Source: Hofstenia miamia
Taxonomy: Eukaryota; Xenacoelomorpha; Acoela
Length of the DNA: 64,000 nt
Direction of reading: 5' to 3'
Assembly (NCBI GenBank): GCA_004352715.1
Contig: SCFE01000018.1
Coordinates: 1,341,464-1,405,463, forward strand
Of this stretch, positions 47,911 through 59,600 are shown one piece after another. How positions within the stretch are numbered: position 1 is the first letter of the stretch; the number at the start of each line of letters is the position of its first letter. The translations under genes and the position numbers were made by a program. A model generated the notes under the pieces. The model was not told where the DNA came from, ran no database searches, and saw only the letters and a program-made list of their open reading frames with translations.

Positions 47911-50392
47911 ATGAAAAGTAATGATAATGAGGTAAATACAGAGGAGGAAACAAAGATATTGCAGAAATTGACAACTTTGATACCAGAAGAAAATGAAAAT
48001 GATAATCTTACAAGTAGTAAAAGATTCAAACTTTTGAGGGAAAAGGCAGACAAACCTGTCTTTAAGTGACACAAAGGAGATTTGGAGCAAAACATGATTT
48101 GAAATGGAGTTTACCCAAGCCAAACTTGTCAACTTGTGACTCTCAACAACTCTGTTTGAGAAGTTTATTACTGATGATCTTGTAAACCACATATGTGAGT
48201 AAATAATTAATTGTGTGAGATCCAAATAAGTGAATTTGCATATTGATGGGGCAGTATTGAAACAATTTATCACAATCCTTTTGATAAGTGGTTATATGCC
48301 TGTGCACCACAGACCAATATACTGGGAGATGAAGGAAGACTCATACAATGAAGCTGTGTCTTCAATTATGTCAATTAATGAATTTGACAAATTTATGTCA
48401 AACTTGTATGTTGTTGACAATGCTAATCTTGACAAAAAGGATCAATTTGCAAAGCTTTGACCTTTAGTTGAGCATCTGAACAAGAACTCTTTGGATAACT
48501 TTGTGCCTGAACAGATCATATCAGTTGATGAATCAATGTTGCCATATTTTGGTGGCCATGGAGCAAAGCAGTATATGAAAGACAAGCCCATAAAATTTGG
48601 TTACAAGATATGGACTGCAGCAGCCAGGCTAGGCTATGTTATCCAATTTCAGCTATTGCAAGGTGCAGGCACCATGCAATAGTACAAAACCTTAGGAACT
48701 TGCAGCTTTGTTGTGAAAGAATTTATTTCTGATATCACATAGTATTTGACAATTTATTCACCACCATGTCTTTAATTTCCCCTCTGCATGAGAATTGGTA
48801 TGCTGCAACATGTACTTTGAGATGCAATCACTTATATGTGGTGCTCCATTGCAATGTCAAAATCATCAAGAAAAAGAACAGAGGATATTACAGGAGCACT
48901 TCTGAATAGAAGAACAACATCACTGTTTGTCATTGGCAAGACAATAAAACCATTACTGTCACCTCAACATACAGTGGACCAACTCCTGAATCTTCTGAAT
49001 CACAGTACTGCAGGGAAAAAAGAAGAAAAATCTCAATCCCTATGCCAAAAATGGTACTGGAATACAACTTTGGAATGGGTGGTGTTGACTGATTTGACTA
49101 GAACATGCCTGCCTGTTCCATAAGCTTGTGAAACAAGAAATGGTGGTGGCCTTTTTTCAGATTCATCATTGATTTGTGTAAGTGTATTTGCAACACTTGA
49201 AATTTCTATAATATAACTATATATTTTCTTGTATCTTCAGGTGTATCAAATGTGCATCAGCTGTACTGCATTCAAAACAATGTTAAATCTATGGATCTTC
49301 TGTCATTTTGGTGATTGATTGTGGATACATACTTCAAATAATATTGATCAAACCAGTGTCATAGAATCATGCCTGCATCCCAGATAACAATTTAAGGGCT
49401 AAACAACGTTGTTTTTGGTTGTTATGTGGTTGTTTTATGTGTCAAAAACAACATTGTTTTATCGTCGAAATGGTACCATTTCATTGGTCGAAACAATGTT
49501 GCTTCAACAACGTCACATTAGGTTGCTTTTTGGTTGTTTTTTATGAATGAAACAGTAACATTTTGAGGTTGTAACAACGTTGTTTTATGTTGTCACATGA
49601 TTGATTTAGCATTACTTTTATATGAAAAATATAATTTTATATTACTAAGCTATTTAAACTTTGCATTTAAACAAACACAAGCCCAAAAAAGGACAGACCA
49701 TTATCTTTGAGATACTGTCAAGCATATTCAATACAAACATTTGTTAAAGATTTAAATGAATGTCTTGTATATAAATGATAACAATGAGCATAAAAATCTG
49801 CCAAATTTAACAAAAATTTAAAATTCTAAAATTAAGCACAATTTTGAAAGAGTACTTTCTTAAGTCGTGAAAAATCTCTTCAGCTCAATTATAACTTATG
49901 CTATTTAACTGTCAATATCAAGGTGTCCAAATATTCATGAATAAATTATTTTGAAAATTCACATATCTGGAATATTATAATTTTTCGCAAATCAAAAATT
50001 TCAAAAAAGGCTTTGCAAATCTTTTTTTTTATGAAAGGATCTAGTAATAAAACTAACAAAATGAGTTTTATTTGCAAGCATTTGCTCACTGATTATTTTT
50101 TACTAAAGTTGTTATTAGGATGTTAGTGGTTGCTGCAACAACCAAAAGTATGAAACAACTATAAACAATGTAAAAACAACCAAAATTGTTATCTGGGATC
50201 TTGTCAGGATATTGCGTCAGAGTTCAAGCAGATGTGTGGTATGATGGGCTGAATCATGGCCCAAGATGGGATTGCAAAGGTGTTGTACTCTGCCTGGATT
50301 TAGTGAAACATCAAAATTCTTCTTTGAAAAATGCAATGTTGGGCTCCATCCACCATGCTTCATTCACTTCCATAATTACAAAGATGGTGTAA
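47911..50392 (+). pseudogene. piggyBac transposase pseudogene, split by a nested insertion
   Basis: An ATG at 47911 opens an acidic N-terminus (EVNTEEETK). LFEKFITDDLVNHI (about 48150-48190), GYMPVHHRPIYWEM (about 48290), then the catalytic core: IISVDESMLPYFGGHG with the first Asp at 48527-48529, FDNLFTTMSLI with the second at 48748-48750, and YNFGMGGVD with the third at 49087-49089. A cysteine-rich C-terminal piece CNVGLHPPCFIHFHNY lies after the nested element (about 50333-50380). Many stops (for example 48067, 48197, 48458, 48680) and frameshifts show it is dead. All three Asp are still present. Confidence 0.85.
49379..50197. mobile_element. TIR element nested in piggyBac, with AACAACGTTGTT motifs
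   Basis: It begins CCCAGATAACAATTT and ends AATTGTTATCTGGG, perfect 14-base inverted ends. Both subterminal regions carry repeated ACAACGTTGTT-like motifs: exact AACAACGTTGTT at 49402-49413 and 49573-49584, with variants between and a mirrored set at 50120-50180. It interrupts the piggyBac transposase, so it inserted later. No coding frame. A clear target duplication was not found. Confidence 0.75.
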
Positions 50393-51239
50393 CCTTTATA
50401 TGATAAAAGAAAATCAACACCAGTTCAACATATCTGTTTATTGATTTTTTTAAATATGATTGTACATGCACAAGTGTATTGATACATTTAAATCATATTA
50501 TATGATTCAAATATAGTGTATTTTCAATATATCAAATACTGGAATAATATACTCATAGTAGATTGTAAAAGAAAACTTATGAAGGTGAAAAACATTTAAC
50601 TTACTGCTAGTGTCACTTTAAACTGATGTTACTATTTATCCAAATTTCTCACAGGAAACGGAAGTATATATGAAAATATTATTGTTTTATTTCATTGCTC
50701 CTATTAATCAAAATAAATATCAGTGAAAACATTAAAGTGCTTCTGTGTTATGATATGGATTATTAAGTTGCATTTTAGGCTAAGTGATAAAAAGTTATAT
50801 TTGATTTAAAGAAAAATTTTCAGATAAATATTTTAATGTACATATAATAAAATTTTGACTGAGCCATCTAATTTTATTCATCTTCACATCACATCCATGC
50901 TAAATTTTTGTTCATCCTGTCATAAGGATATGCTTTGTCGATCTCAAAGTTGCTTGTGTCGATTTGAAGGTAGCTTAAGTTGGTAAAAAGTAATAAACGA
51001 ATTGGCTAAATATGACGAACATTCCTTCGTGTTAAATAGTTTCAATTTTTTTCCACTAATTTTTAAAGACTATGCCTCGTAAGTTAAATATATTTTGATA
51101 GGTTAATAACATATGCTTACTGCTACCGATCATTTGATCATTTAGTAAATGTAATTTTTGAATTTTGTTTTTTTTACTTTTTTGTTTCCTCAACAATATG
51201 TTTTAGTAGTAATAGCATAACGTGTTATGTACAGTGACA

Positions 51240-51755
51240 TACAGGGTGAGTAAAAAGTAATGCCCGATCTTTGCACAGTAAACTAACTTGAGAGTCAATG
51301 ATAATGTTGAATTGGAAGTCGACCCTGCGCGTGCAAGTCTTAGGCTCTCTAGGTGCAAGCGCGTGTGTGTGTCTTCCAATCGATGTGAACAGCGTTCGGT
51401 CAGACTTTCCCTTCAGCTATAAAATTGATATTGTTAAGAACGAAATTGTGTTGTCACTTTTCCTTGCCTTGCTATAATGGCTGTGCGACTTACTAGAGAA
51501 CAACGAGTAGCTGCTGTGAAATTTTTCTACTTGTCTAATGAAAATGCTGCCGAAGCAAGAAGACGACTCCTCCTGTGCAAGGTTTGAACTTACTAGTTCT
51601 GTGGCAGACGCGCATCGTTCAGGAAGGCCCATCTCTGCCACCTCAGACGAAAAACACGATCAACTGCTTCCAAGTCTTCAAAAGCCACTAGGAGACTATC
51701 TCTAGCGTTAGGAAAATGCCAAAAAATTCGGGCGTTACTTTTTACTCACCCTGTA
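51240..51755 (+). mobile_element. Deletion derivative of a mariner-type element, 512 bp
   Basis: Ends CAGGGTGAGTAAAAAGTAAT (51242) and, inverted, GTTACTTTTTACTCACCCTG (to 51753), flanked by TA on both sides (51240-51241, 51754-51755). Inside is the N-terminal end of a transposase: an ATG at 51478 opens MAVRLTREQRVAAVKFFYL, a helix-turn-helix start, then in another frame VADAHRSGRPISATSDEKHD. The catalytic domain is deleted. Confidence 0.85.
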
Positions 51756-52395
51756 TTAATACATATTTTTTGAGATCACAAAGCTTATCATAAAAGGAAA
51801 AATGTTTCTGACGCAAGTCAAGTGTATTCCAAATCTTTGTTTCTTCTAGGAAGTTTATGTTTATCAGGAATGTATTTTGTAGTATCCCCTTTGTTAGTTT
51901 TGCAGCAATAATTTGCTTTTGCTGTTATTGTTATTATTGATAAAGCGAAAATTCTTCCTTACAATTAGGACTGCTGCAATGAGGAATATTATATTCTACA
52001 AATTTTTACTTACCTAAATAAATCACATTCAACTAGTTAATACTGGTATATCTACCAAGTAGTAATAGTAATAATTTTCAGAATATTGTTTAAAGTGCTA
52101 TCCATGTATGCTGCAGTGATTTATTTTTGGGTATTTCAATTGTGGTTCATCGTTCAGATTGATTTTTTGCAACACTGAACTTTCCCCCTCGGAAACTTGC
52201 AATTCTAGGTCCGTTTATATTCAGTGCTCTCCTGTTCCCAACCTCAATTCTAATGACGGTATGAATTCTGATTATCAAAGCGGGCCTGTCATTGTACACA
52301 AATACTTGCGATAACAACAATCAGTAGCATCTAAAATATGGTTATTGCATCATTCCAAAAATTGTTGTTAAAAATTTGCAGCATTAAGAATCTAA

Positions 52396-52533
52396 GCTAG
52401 GTGACACACGTTCCCCTTTTATTAACTGCTATCGCAATGCAGAAGGGTGACATAGGATTCATTTTTATGAATCCAATACCCTATGCACAGTAGCAGTTGC
52501 GATCACAATGAATTTACGTTCTCTTTCAGTCAC
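52396..52533. repeat. Imperfect foldback repeat
   Basis: GGTGACACACGTTC and AACTGCTA...GGATTCA on the left are mirrored by TGAATCC...TAGCAGTT and ACGTTCTCTTTCAGTCAC on the right, around a TTTTTA loop at about 52464. Probably an old MITE; boundaries are uncertain. Confidence 0.5.
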
Positions 52534-54339
52534 TTACAAATTACAAGGACGCTTAATTCTTTTCTATCACTAGGCTTTGCATTTGAGCATTTAAATATAG
52601 TAAAGATATTAAAAGCCAACTGTTTAAAGTTGGAATGTTCAAATTAGTACTTAAGTAAATTTTTATAATCTGGTTTTATTCGATAAAATTCAAATTTTGT
52701 AAAGTCGATGAGCTTATCGCATGTCATAGTTTTCTTCAATGACTTCAGGAAAAATCGTCCGCGTGTATAAAGGCGACACTGTCTCCTCCAGGTTGTCTAC
52801 TCTCCGACATAATTTTCCTTAGCTATACAGACAAATTAATCCCTAGATAACAAGTTAGGCTCAAATGTGGCATTAATTCTACAGTAAATAGAGTAATTCG
52901 AAGGGAATTTGATCTTTTAGAATTTTTCGAGGCCTGAAATAATATAGCAGACAATGCAATCTTTAGTCGTGCTACAAGTCAAACTGAATGTTGGGAATGG
53001 ATTATAGATTACTCACGTTCCAGCTCGAACTTATTCTCCGTCTACTACTTGTATATAACAAATGTAGATGATGTAAATATTCTAATTTTCACATATAAGC
53101 TATCACGTAAACCCTCAAAGGGAAATACTAATTAAGAGTATATGCACTACGGAAATTAATTAATATGTTTAGGTGCTCTCCAAATTTGTTCTATTTTGTC
53201 GTTATTAGAAAAACTAACACTGCTATAGAACTCCGCTGTTGCAAATAATCCATGCTTGCATCTTGAAAATATTTGGAAACGAACCAACCTAATTGTTTTT
53301 AAGCAGACCACCTCAAAATCAACCATTGATAGAAAAGTAATGTAATGTGAACGATTTTTGAAAATTGCATTAACCTTATTAGTTCGTGATATTTCCACAT
53401 GCTAAATACAAATCATTGATTACAAAAAGAACCCTGTATAGAAATAATTTATCTCTATAATTAATTTGCAATTTCGTTTTTCATTCTTGTGAATGCCTAA
53501 TGAATATAGTTTCTCTTCTTCCCTTTATTCGTCTTCATCCTCTTCTTATTTACGTAGAATGCAAAATTCTTTAGGATCAGGCTTAATGGCATCGGTCCCA
53601 ATTTGATAGTCAGTATTTAAAAAAAACTCAGATCACACAGACATTGTTGTGAAATTATGCCGCTTAATGGAGCATAGGGATTTCTTTACAATTAAATCAT
53701 ATTCATGTTCCTTTTGTACTGATTGCTACAGGTATGCATTATATTAGTAACAGTTAGCACGAAAAATGTATTAACAAAATATTAGTTAGAACCCATTTCT
53801 TATCCTCAAACATTAGCGATGATGAAGTCAATTGAACAAATCAGTCGTTCCTACAACTAATTGCAAACAATAGGATTTAAAACGTATTTCAAATCTAAGA
53901 TCATTTAAAAAGAGTTTTTCAAAATTTATTGCTGTCAAGATTATGTCTCTATATAAATAGCATCTTGAAATTTTGTAATTGAATATGTTTGTATACACAT
54001 ACATCCGAAAAGTCGCTGTGCACTGAAAGCGTTGTGTTTAAACTGTTTTACTTGGAGAATTGATAAACAGCAGCCGTTGGATATAAAATAACTATTTGAC
54101 ACTATAAAGCCTTAGTGGTCCCATTTGACCACTTAGCATATTTTAATGTCTCCTGTAATGAGAATTTAATTAAAAAAACTTCTTATTTTTTTCTGATACT
54201 TTTATTTCATTTGATTTTGTTTTCGTAAGTTTTACTTGATCATGAACTTCTGAAAACTGCATGGATTTATGATATAGAATCGTCGGGCTTTCTAGAGTTA
54301 AGTTTGTGTTAAACAACGCGTGTTTATTTTTACTGATGA

Positions 54340-54902
54340 TTTCAGGAGTTCATTTCAAAAACTGAGGAAGTTTCCTTCACCTCCAGGGTTTTGTGACTGC
54401 GTTGGAGTCCTGAAATTCCTTGCGATTTTAAAAAAAAGCTTCTTCACGGCCAGAAGGTATATGTTTGGTATGCTATCTCTTATAAACGTCTTATTGGTCA
54501 CATTTTCTTTACTTAAATCATCAATTCCGAACTATACTGCAATAAAATTATTCAACCGTTCAGCTCTAATCTTTCGCGACAGGATGCATGGTTCTAGCAG
54601 GATAACGCAATTGACCACACTGCTGTCGCCATTATGCAGGTTTTTCAGAGGCCCTTCGGAAACCTCATAATCTCTAGAGGAGTGTGTTCTGCTCCGTCAT
54701 CTGATCTGACAACGGGTGATTTTTCTTATGCATCTTTCTGCAGCTTCAAAAGACTATGAACACTAATATTGAACAAAGATGACTTTCTCGAACATGCCAA
54801 ACGCTTGAAAGCTATTCTAAAAATCGCTGGCGGTCCTTTCCAACATAGTTTGTAACATTTTCTTAGTAAATTTTACTGCACAGTGACTTTCCTCACCCCG
54901 GT
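54340..54902 (+). pseudogene. Mariner-type transposase C-terminal half upstream of gene B
   Basis: One frame reads GQKVYVWYAISYKRLIGHIF (from about 54450), a stop, then FSSNLSRQDAWF, a stop, QDNAIDHTAVAIMQVF, then FGNLIISRGV, SSDLTTGDFS and KDDFLEHAKRLKAI. This follows the mariner DDE layout: VxVWxAIS, then W-F-Q-Q-D-x-A-x-x-H-T-A, then SPDLTPxDF. The GTGACTTTCCTCACCCCGG near 54886-54904 resembles a mariner right terminus (complement CCGGGGTGAGGAAAGTCAC). In-frame stops inactivate it. Confidence 0.75.
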
Positions 54903-55007
54903 ATAATTAGTAAATTCAAAGAAATGTCTAGTTGTAGCTATTGAATTTTTCGAGTGTAGAATACTACAGACCTTTAAATTAGGAATGCATTGATTTCTAT
55001 GGTTTAG

Positions 55008-55270
55008 ACGCATGTGGAAATTGTGATGAGGTGGTTGACGACTTCCTGTTTTGTTCGTCCTGTAGCTCGAAGAAACTGTGTTTAATGTGTGCTGGTGTTC
55101 ATTACAAAAGTAAAACTACAAATGAACACGTTCTTTTAACTCCCTGTTACAATCATGTGCACGAGTGCTCTACTCATGAAATGATTGCTATGTTTTGGTG
55201 CTACACCTGCAAGTTGTCGTTGTGTCTTAAATGCTTCATGGAAAACACGAATTGTCGACATGAAACAAAG
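55008..55270 (+). CDS. Gene B B-box exon
   Basis: Acceptor ggtttag, donor gtggta (or gtaaat three bases later, adding one Val codon). Fingers CGNC, CSSC, CLMC, then VHYKSK and a His; then CSTH, CYTC, CLKC and CRH. The block VHYKSKTTNEHVLLTPCYNH matches gene A with a two-residue insertion. The first codon is split at the same phase as in gene A. Confidence 0.87.
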
Positions 55271-56570
55271 GTGGTAAATCAATTTTTTAGTCAAATCGCA
55301 GATTTAATTATTCTTGATAATTTCTATTCAACCAAACTTTTGTAAAGCCTTGGGTTATAAGCAAGTTCTATCTGAAAACTGTTTTATCTAAAGATTGCAA
55401 TTTGCATAATATCAGTTTTATCCATTTAAATATATCAACATTAATGCTTAAAGTATATTTATAAGACTATAAATTATAGAATTATATCATTGCTTTATTA
55501 TATTTTGTTTAATTTTCAGCCAAATTTACTTGGCTAATTTGCTTTATATTGAGCAATTAATATTAGTCACGTGTACTCTTCTCCACAAAAAGCAAACTAT
55601 TTATTCTTAAGACATTTTGAAAGCCCTTGATTTAATACCAATGCTATATTGCTTTAGTTATGATAAAATATATTATCTGAAGAGAATTGTGTTATATTAC
55701 TTCGTTGTCTAGGTTTCCATCGATTCAAAAATATCCTCAGTTCGACAAGATATCCATGCTTCCATCGCACACCATGAAGACGTAATTAAGATGTATAAGC
55801 AAGAAGAAATGAATAGCAGAGAATCCATTCAAAAAGCTATCTCAAATATTAACGATAAAATCTCGAATTTCATTAACCAAATTAATGACATTAAGGATAG
55901 AGCGATCGAGGTGGTCGAGAAAAGCTCCTGGAAATTGACTGAAGCGATTGACAGGGTAGTCACTTTCATAAATTGCTTTCAATTTTATAATTTTTAACAA
56001 TTACGTGATTGTGTATCAGCCTCATAATTTGTTTTCATTTATGCATGCAAATACAATTGAAAGGGATGTCAGTATTAATTAAATGCTAATGTAAGGAACC
56101 TGCTTCTAGAACTACAAATTGCTTCAGCACATTGCCTATCAAATTTATCATGAACCTATGAAATGTTGAAATATACGTCCATAAAAGAAATTTAATATTA
56201 TATCAGGGTAATCTATTTCGTTATCACTAACAGTTATCTTAGATCATATATTTACTCGTTGCGATATTTTTTTCTATGTATTGTCTTTGATACACCCAGT
56301 GTAAATTATATTTGGATACACACAATCAATATGAAGACATCGTGAACGATCATAGATATTGTAATACCTTGATGGCTAAGTAAGAATTTCAGGAGATCTT
56401 CATCTTCTATTTCTCAATAGTGGTTTAGAAGTGAATTTTAACATGTTGAAATCCACAGATTATATAAAACTGTAAATGTTAAAGCTCAGTACTTTCTAAT
56501 TTGAGGAAACTATTTTGAAATGAGGATAGTTTATTTAATTTGAGGTTTTATCAAATTCCAGGAAATTTTA

Positions 56571-56620
<50 letters not shown>

Positions 56621-59600
56621 NNNNNNNNNNNNNNNNNNNNNNNNNNNNNNNNNNNNNNNNNNNNNNNNNNNNNNNNNNNNNNNNNNNNNNNNNNNNNNNN
56701 NNNNNNNNNNNNNNNNNNNNNNNNNNNNNNNNNNNNNNNNNNNNNNNNNNNNNNNNNNNNNNNNNNNNNNNNNNNNNNNNNNNNNNNNNNNNNNNNNNNN
56801 NNNNNNNNNNNNNNNNNNNNNNNNNNNNNNNNNNNNNNNNNNNNNNNNNNNNNNNNNNNNNNNNNNNNNNNNNNNNNNNNNNNNNNNNNNNNNNNNNNNN
56901 NNNNNNNNNNNNNNNNNNNNNNNNNNNNNNNNNNNNNNNNNNNNNNNNNNNNNNNNNNNNNNNNNNNNNNNNNATATATATATATTTATATATTAATCGG
57001 AACACTAAATAATAATCTTTTTACTGCCATAATAACTGTTTGTTTTTCAATTTTCTGAAAATCAATTATTGGACCTACACAGATAAAGCAGTAGAAATAC
57101 CTTATTTAACCAGTATCAGGTTAAGCAACCTACTACTCTGTGACATTTTGCGACTACGCCAACTACTAACCCAATTACAATAAATAATACTCTACACCCC
57201 AATGATAATAATAATAATAATTAATGACTTTATTAGCCACTGAAGGCAAACACTACAAAGATATAAAAACAAGTCAAGTTAAGCGAAGTGGGATAAGGTC
57301 TCAGCAAGGAGGAAAGACATCAAAGATTTCTTGAAGCTCGGCCGCGGGGAAAAGAAATCAACGGCTGTTGAAAGGTTGAGAGTCAAGATGTAATTAGCAG
57401 CAATACAAGCACTATTGAAAGACGAGGGTGCGATGTTTCTTGGGATGACGAATGGAGATGGTGACAACATCACCAGAGCGAGTGGAGTGAGAATTAGAGG
57501 ACTTTAGCGAATCAAAAGGATCAAGGTCCAATTTGCGAGTGAGCAAGTAATTGAACAGGAGGAGATCACAGGCATGGAAGTAGAGTGACAGTGGGAGAGT
57601 GTAGAATTTGCGAAAAGCGTCTTTGTATTGCAAGGGAGAGATTTTTTTGAAAGCACGCTTCTGGAACCGTTCCTTGGAGTGGCACAAGGCACGATAAGGC
57701 CACCAACAGGGAGAAGCGTAGAGAAGAATGGCGCGAGGAATGGACTTGAACAAAGAGAGTTTCACCGCTGCCGGGAATTAAAGGGAACATTGCGGAAGAG
57801 GGCAAAGAGTGAGGAATTAGCTTTGCAGAAACGCAAGGACATATGCCCAGCCAGATTTAAATTTGCAGCAAGTTGAACTCCAAGATGAGTATGATGAGGA
57901 TACAAGTGCAGAAGGGGAAGATAATAAAAAGGAAATGCCACATGTCTTGGTTGGGCTGAAATCAAGATGGTTAACACAAGATCAAGTAGCCAAAAGCTCA
58001 AGGTCAGAGGTAATATTGGAGGCAAAGGAAAAGCCAAAGTTGAAAATCGCAGTGTCATCGACGTACATTAGACTGGATGAGTTGAGGACAGATTGAGGGA
58101 GGTCGTTGATAGCAACGTGGAATAAAACAGCAAACACAGAATCTTGAGGAGCACCACTAGAGACAAGGGCAGGAGAAGAAATAGACGAGTTGATTTTGAC
58201 ACACTGACGACGATAATAGGAATAATTTTCTTCTTAGTATTGCTGGGTGCTTTGAAAAATTAGCGATGCCCACAAAACAGCATCTATTTGCCAATTCTAC
58301 AAATGTTGAAAACCTTCATTCAGAAATGAGCGAAGTGAATTTTTTAGAATTCAGAGTCTGGAAAGCCCAGCTCTTCAGCAAAAATAAGTTATTTTCTATG
58401 TTGTGAAAATTCTGTGCTTACATAAGATATAAACTCCGTGAATCTTTAGGTTATATATCCTGGATGATTACGGAGTACTTTATTTTGAAACGTATAGAAC
58501 CATTAAGCAACATTTGCTTGATTTAACTCCACAGAAGTTCTCACTTTTTGTTTAAAACAGAAGCTTCAATCACTAAGCGACGAATGCAAGAATAAAATCT
58601 ATGAATGGAAGAAATTTTCAATTTGAGTTGTAACGACATCTCTGAAAGTATGTTATTTAAAAATAAAAAAGTTCTCATATCCATAAAGAGGACAAATACT
58701 GACACCATTGTATTCGGAACGTCTAGAATTGGGTTTTAATAAGAAGTATGTACCACTCTATAAGGAGGTGTAAATATTAATGTTTGTTTTATTATAAAAA
58801 TCTATATGAATTTTAGGCTGAAAACGTTATAAAAACTGCTCAAGATTACCTTGATCATAAAGATCTGCTTAATCCAAAGGTGGACATTGACTGTCTGAAG
58901 AAGCAGAAAGTCTCTCCTCCACCTGAAAACATTGAATATCATTTCAGTTATCCACTCAAATACTTGCATTTGCTGAATGCAATTGATAATTTTGTAGCTG
59001 AAAACTATGAATTTGATATACAAAGACATGCTTCGATCACATCAACTGTTAGTACAATTCCTGATGAATCATACAATTACTGTGATGCAGATTATTTGGA
59101 TGTTATGGACTTCTCACCTTCAATTGATTCTGTAAGTTGTCTTTTCCTTTGAACATATTAATTAGACATTTACCTCAGTATAATACAGCATGTTATTATA
59201 GTAGAGCGTCTTCTGCATCTTAAAAGCGCATGATGAGAAGACAATGTATTTACTTTTTCCTTGTACATTATCATAATTGCATATATGATTTTCCCCTCCA
59301 TATAATTATAATCTTCAGCATTTAAGCCCTTCGTGTGCAATGCTTTAACAGATTGGCCATGTTAGTCCACTATTATATATGCACATTAGTTCTGCTTTGG
59401 AAGCTATTTGACAATAAAACTAAATATTTAGAACATAAAGCATAGAACTATAGATTTGATAGTTTCTTCGCAAGTTATCTCCTAGGTCTTTTTTTTAGAT
59501 AAAGTTTCCCAACACTCCAAACATATTTCCTGAAAAGGTTACTCTTTCTGGTTGCCATTTATATATTGCAGAGGCTTCATCCGATGGCCATTGGTTAAGG

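Larger units (their letters stand above)
47557..50621 (+). mobile_element. piggyBac transposon with TTAA target sites, carrying a nested element
   Basis: TTAA occurs at 47557-47560 and 50618-50621. The left terminus after TTAA is ACTTACACTAGCAGTGA; the complement of the right terminus is AGTGACACTAGCAGTAA (14 of 17 identical). TTAA duplication is diagnostic for piggyBac. The span is 3057 bp; without the nested 819-bp insertion it would be about 2.24 kb, a usual piggyBac size. Confidence 0.87.

Noticed and set aside
47806-48273. Minus-strand open frame of 155 codons
   Set aside because: It is the complement of the N-terminal part of the piggyBac transposase, which has recognisable motifs on the + strand.
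54320-54670. 116-codon + strand frame starting MFIFTDDF
   Set aside because: It runs in a different frame from the mariner transposase motifs in the same stretch and has no domain of its own.
56540-57058. Open frames of 140-170 codons on both strands
   Set aside because: They cross the 353-base gap and read TA dinucleotides as Tyr-Ile.
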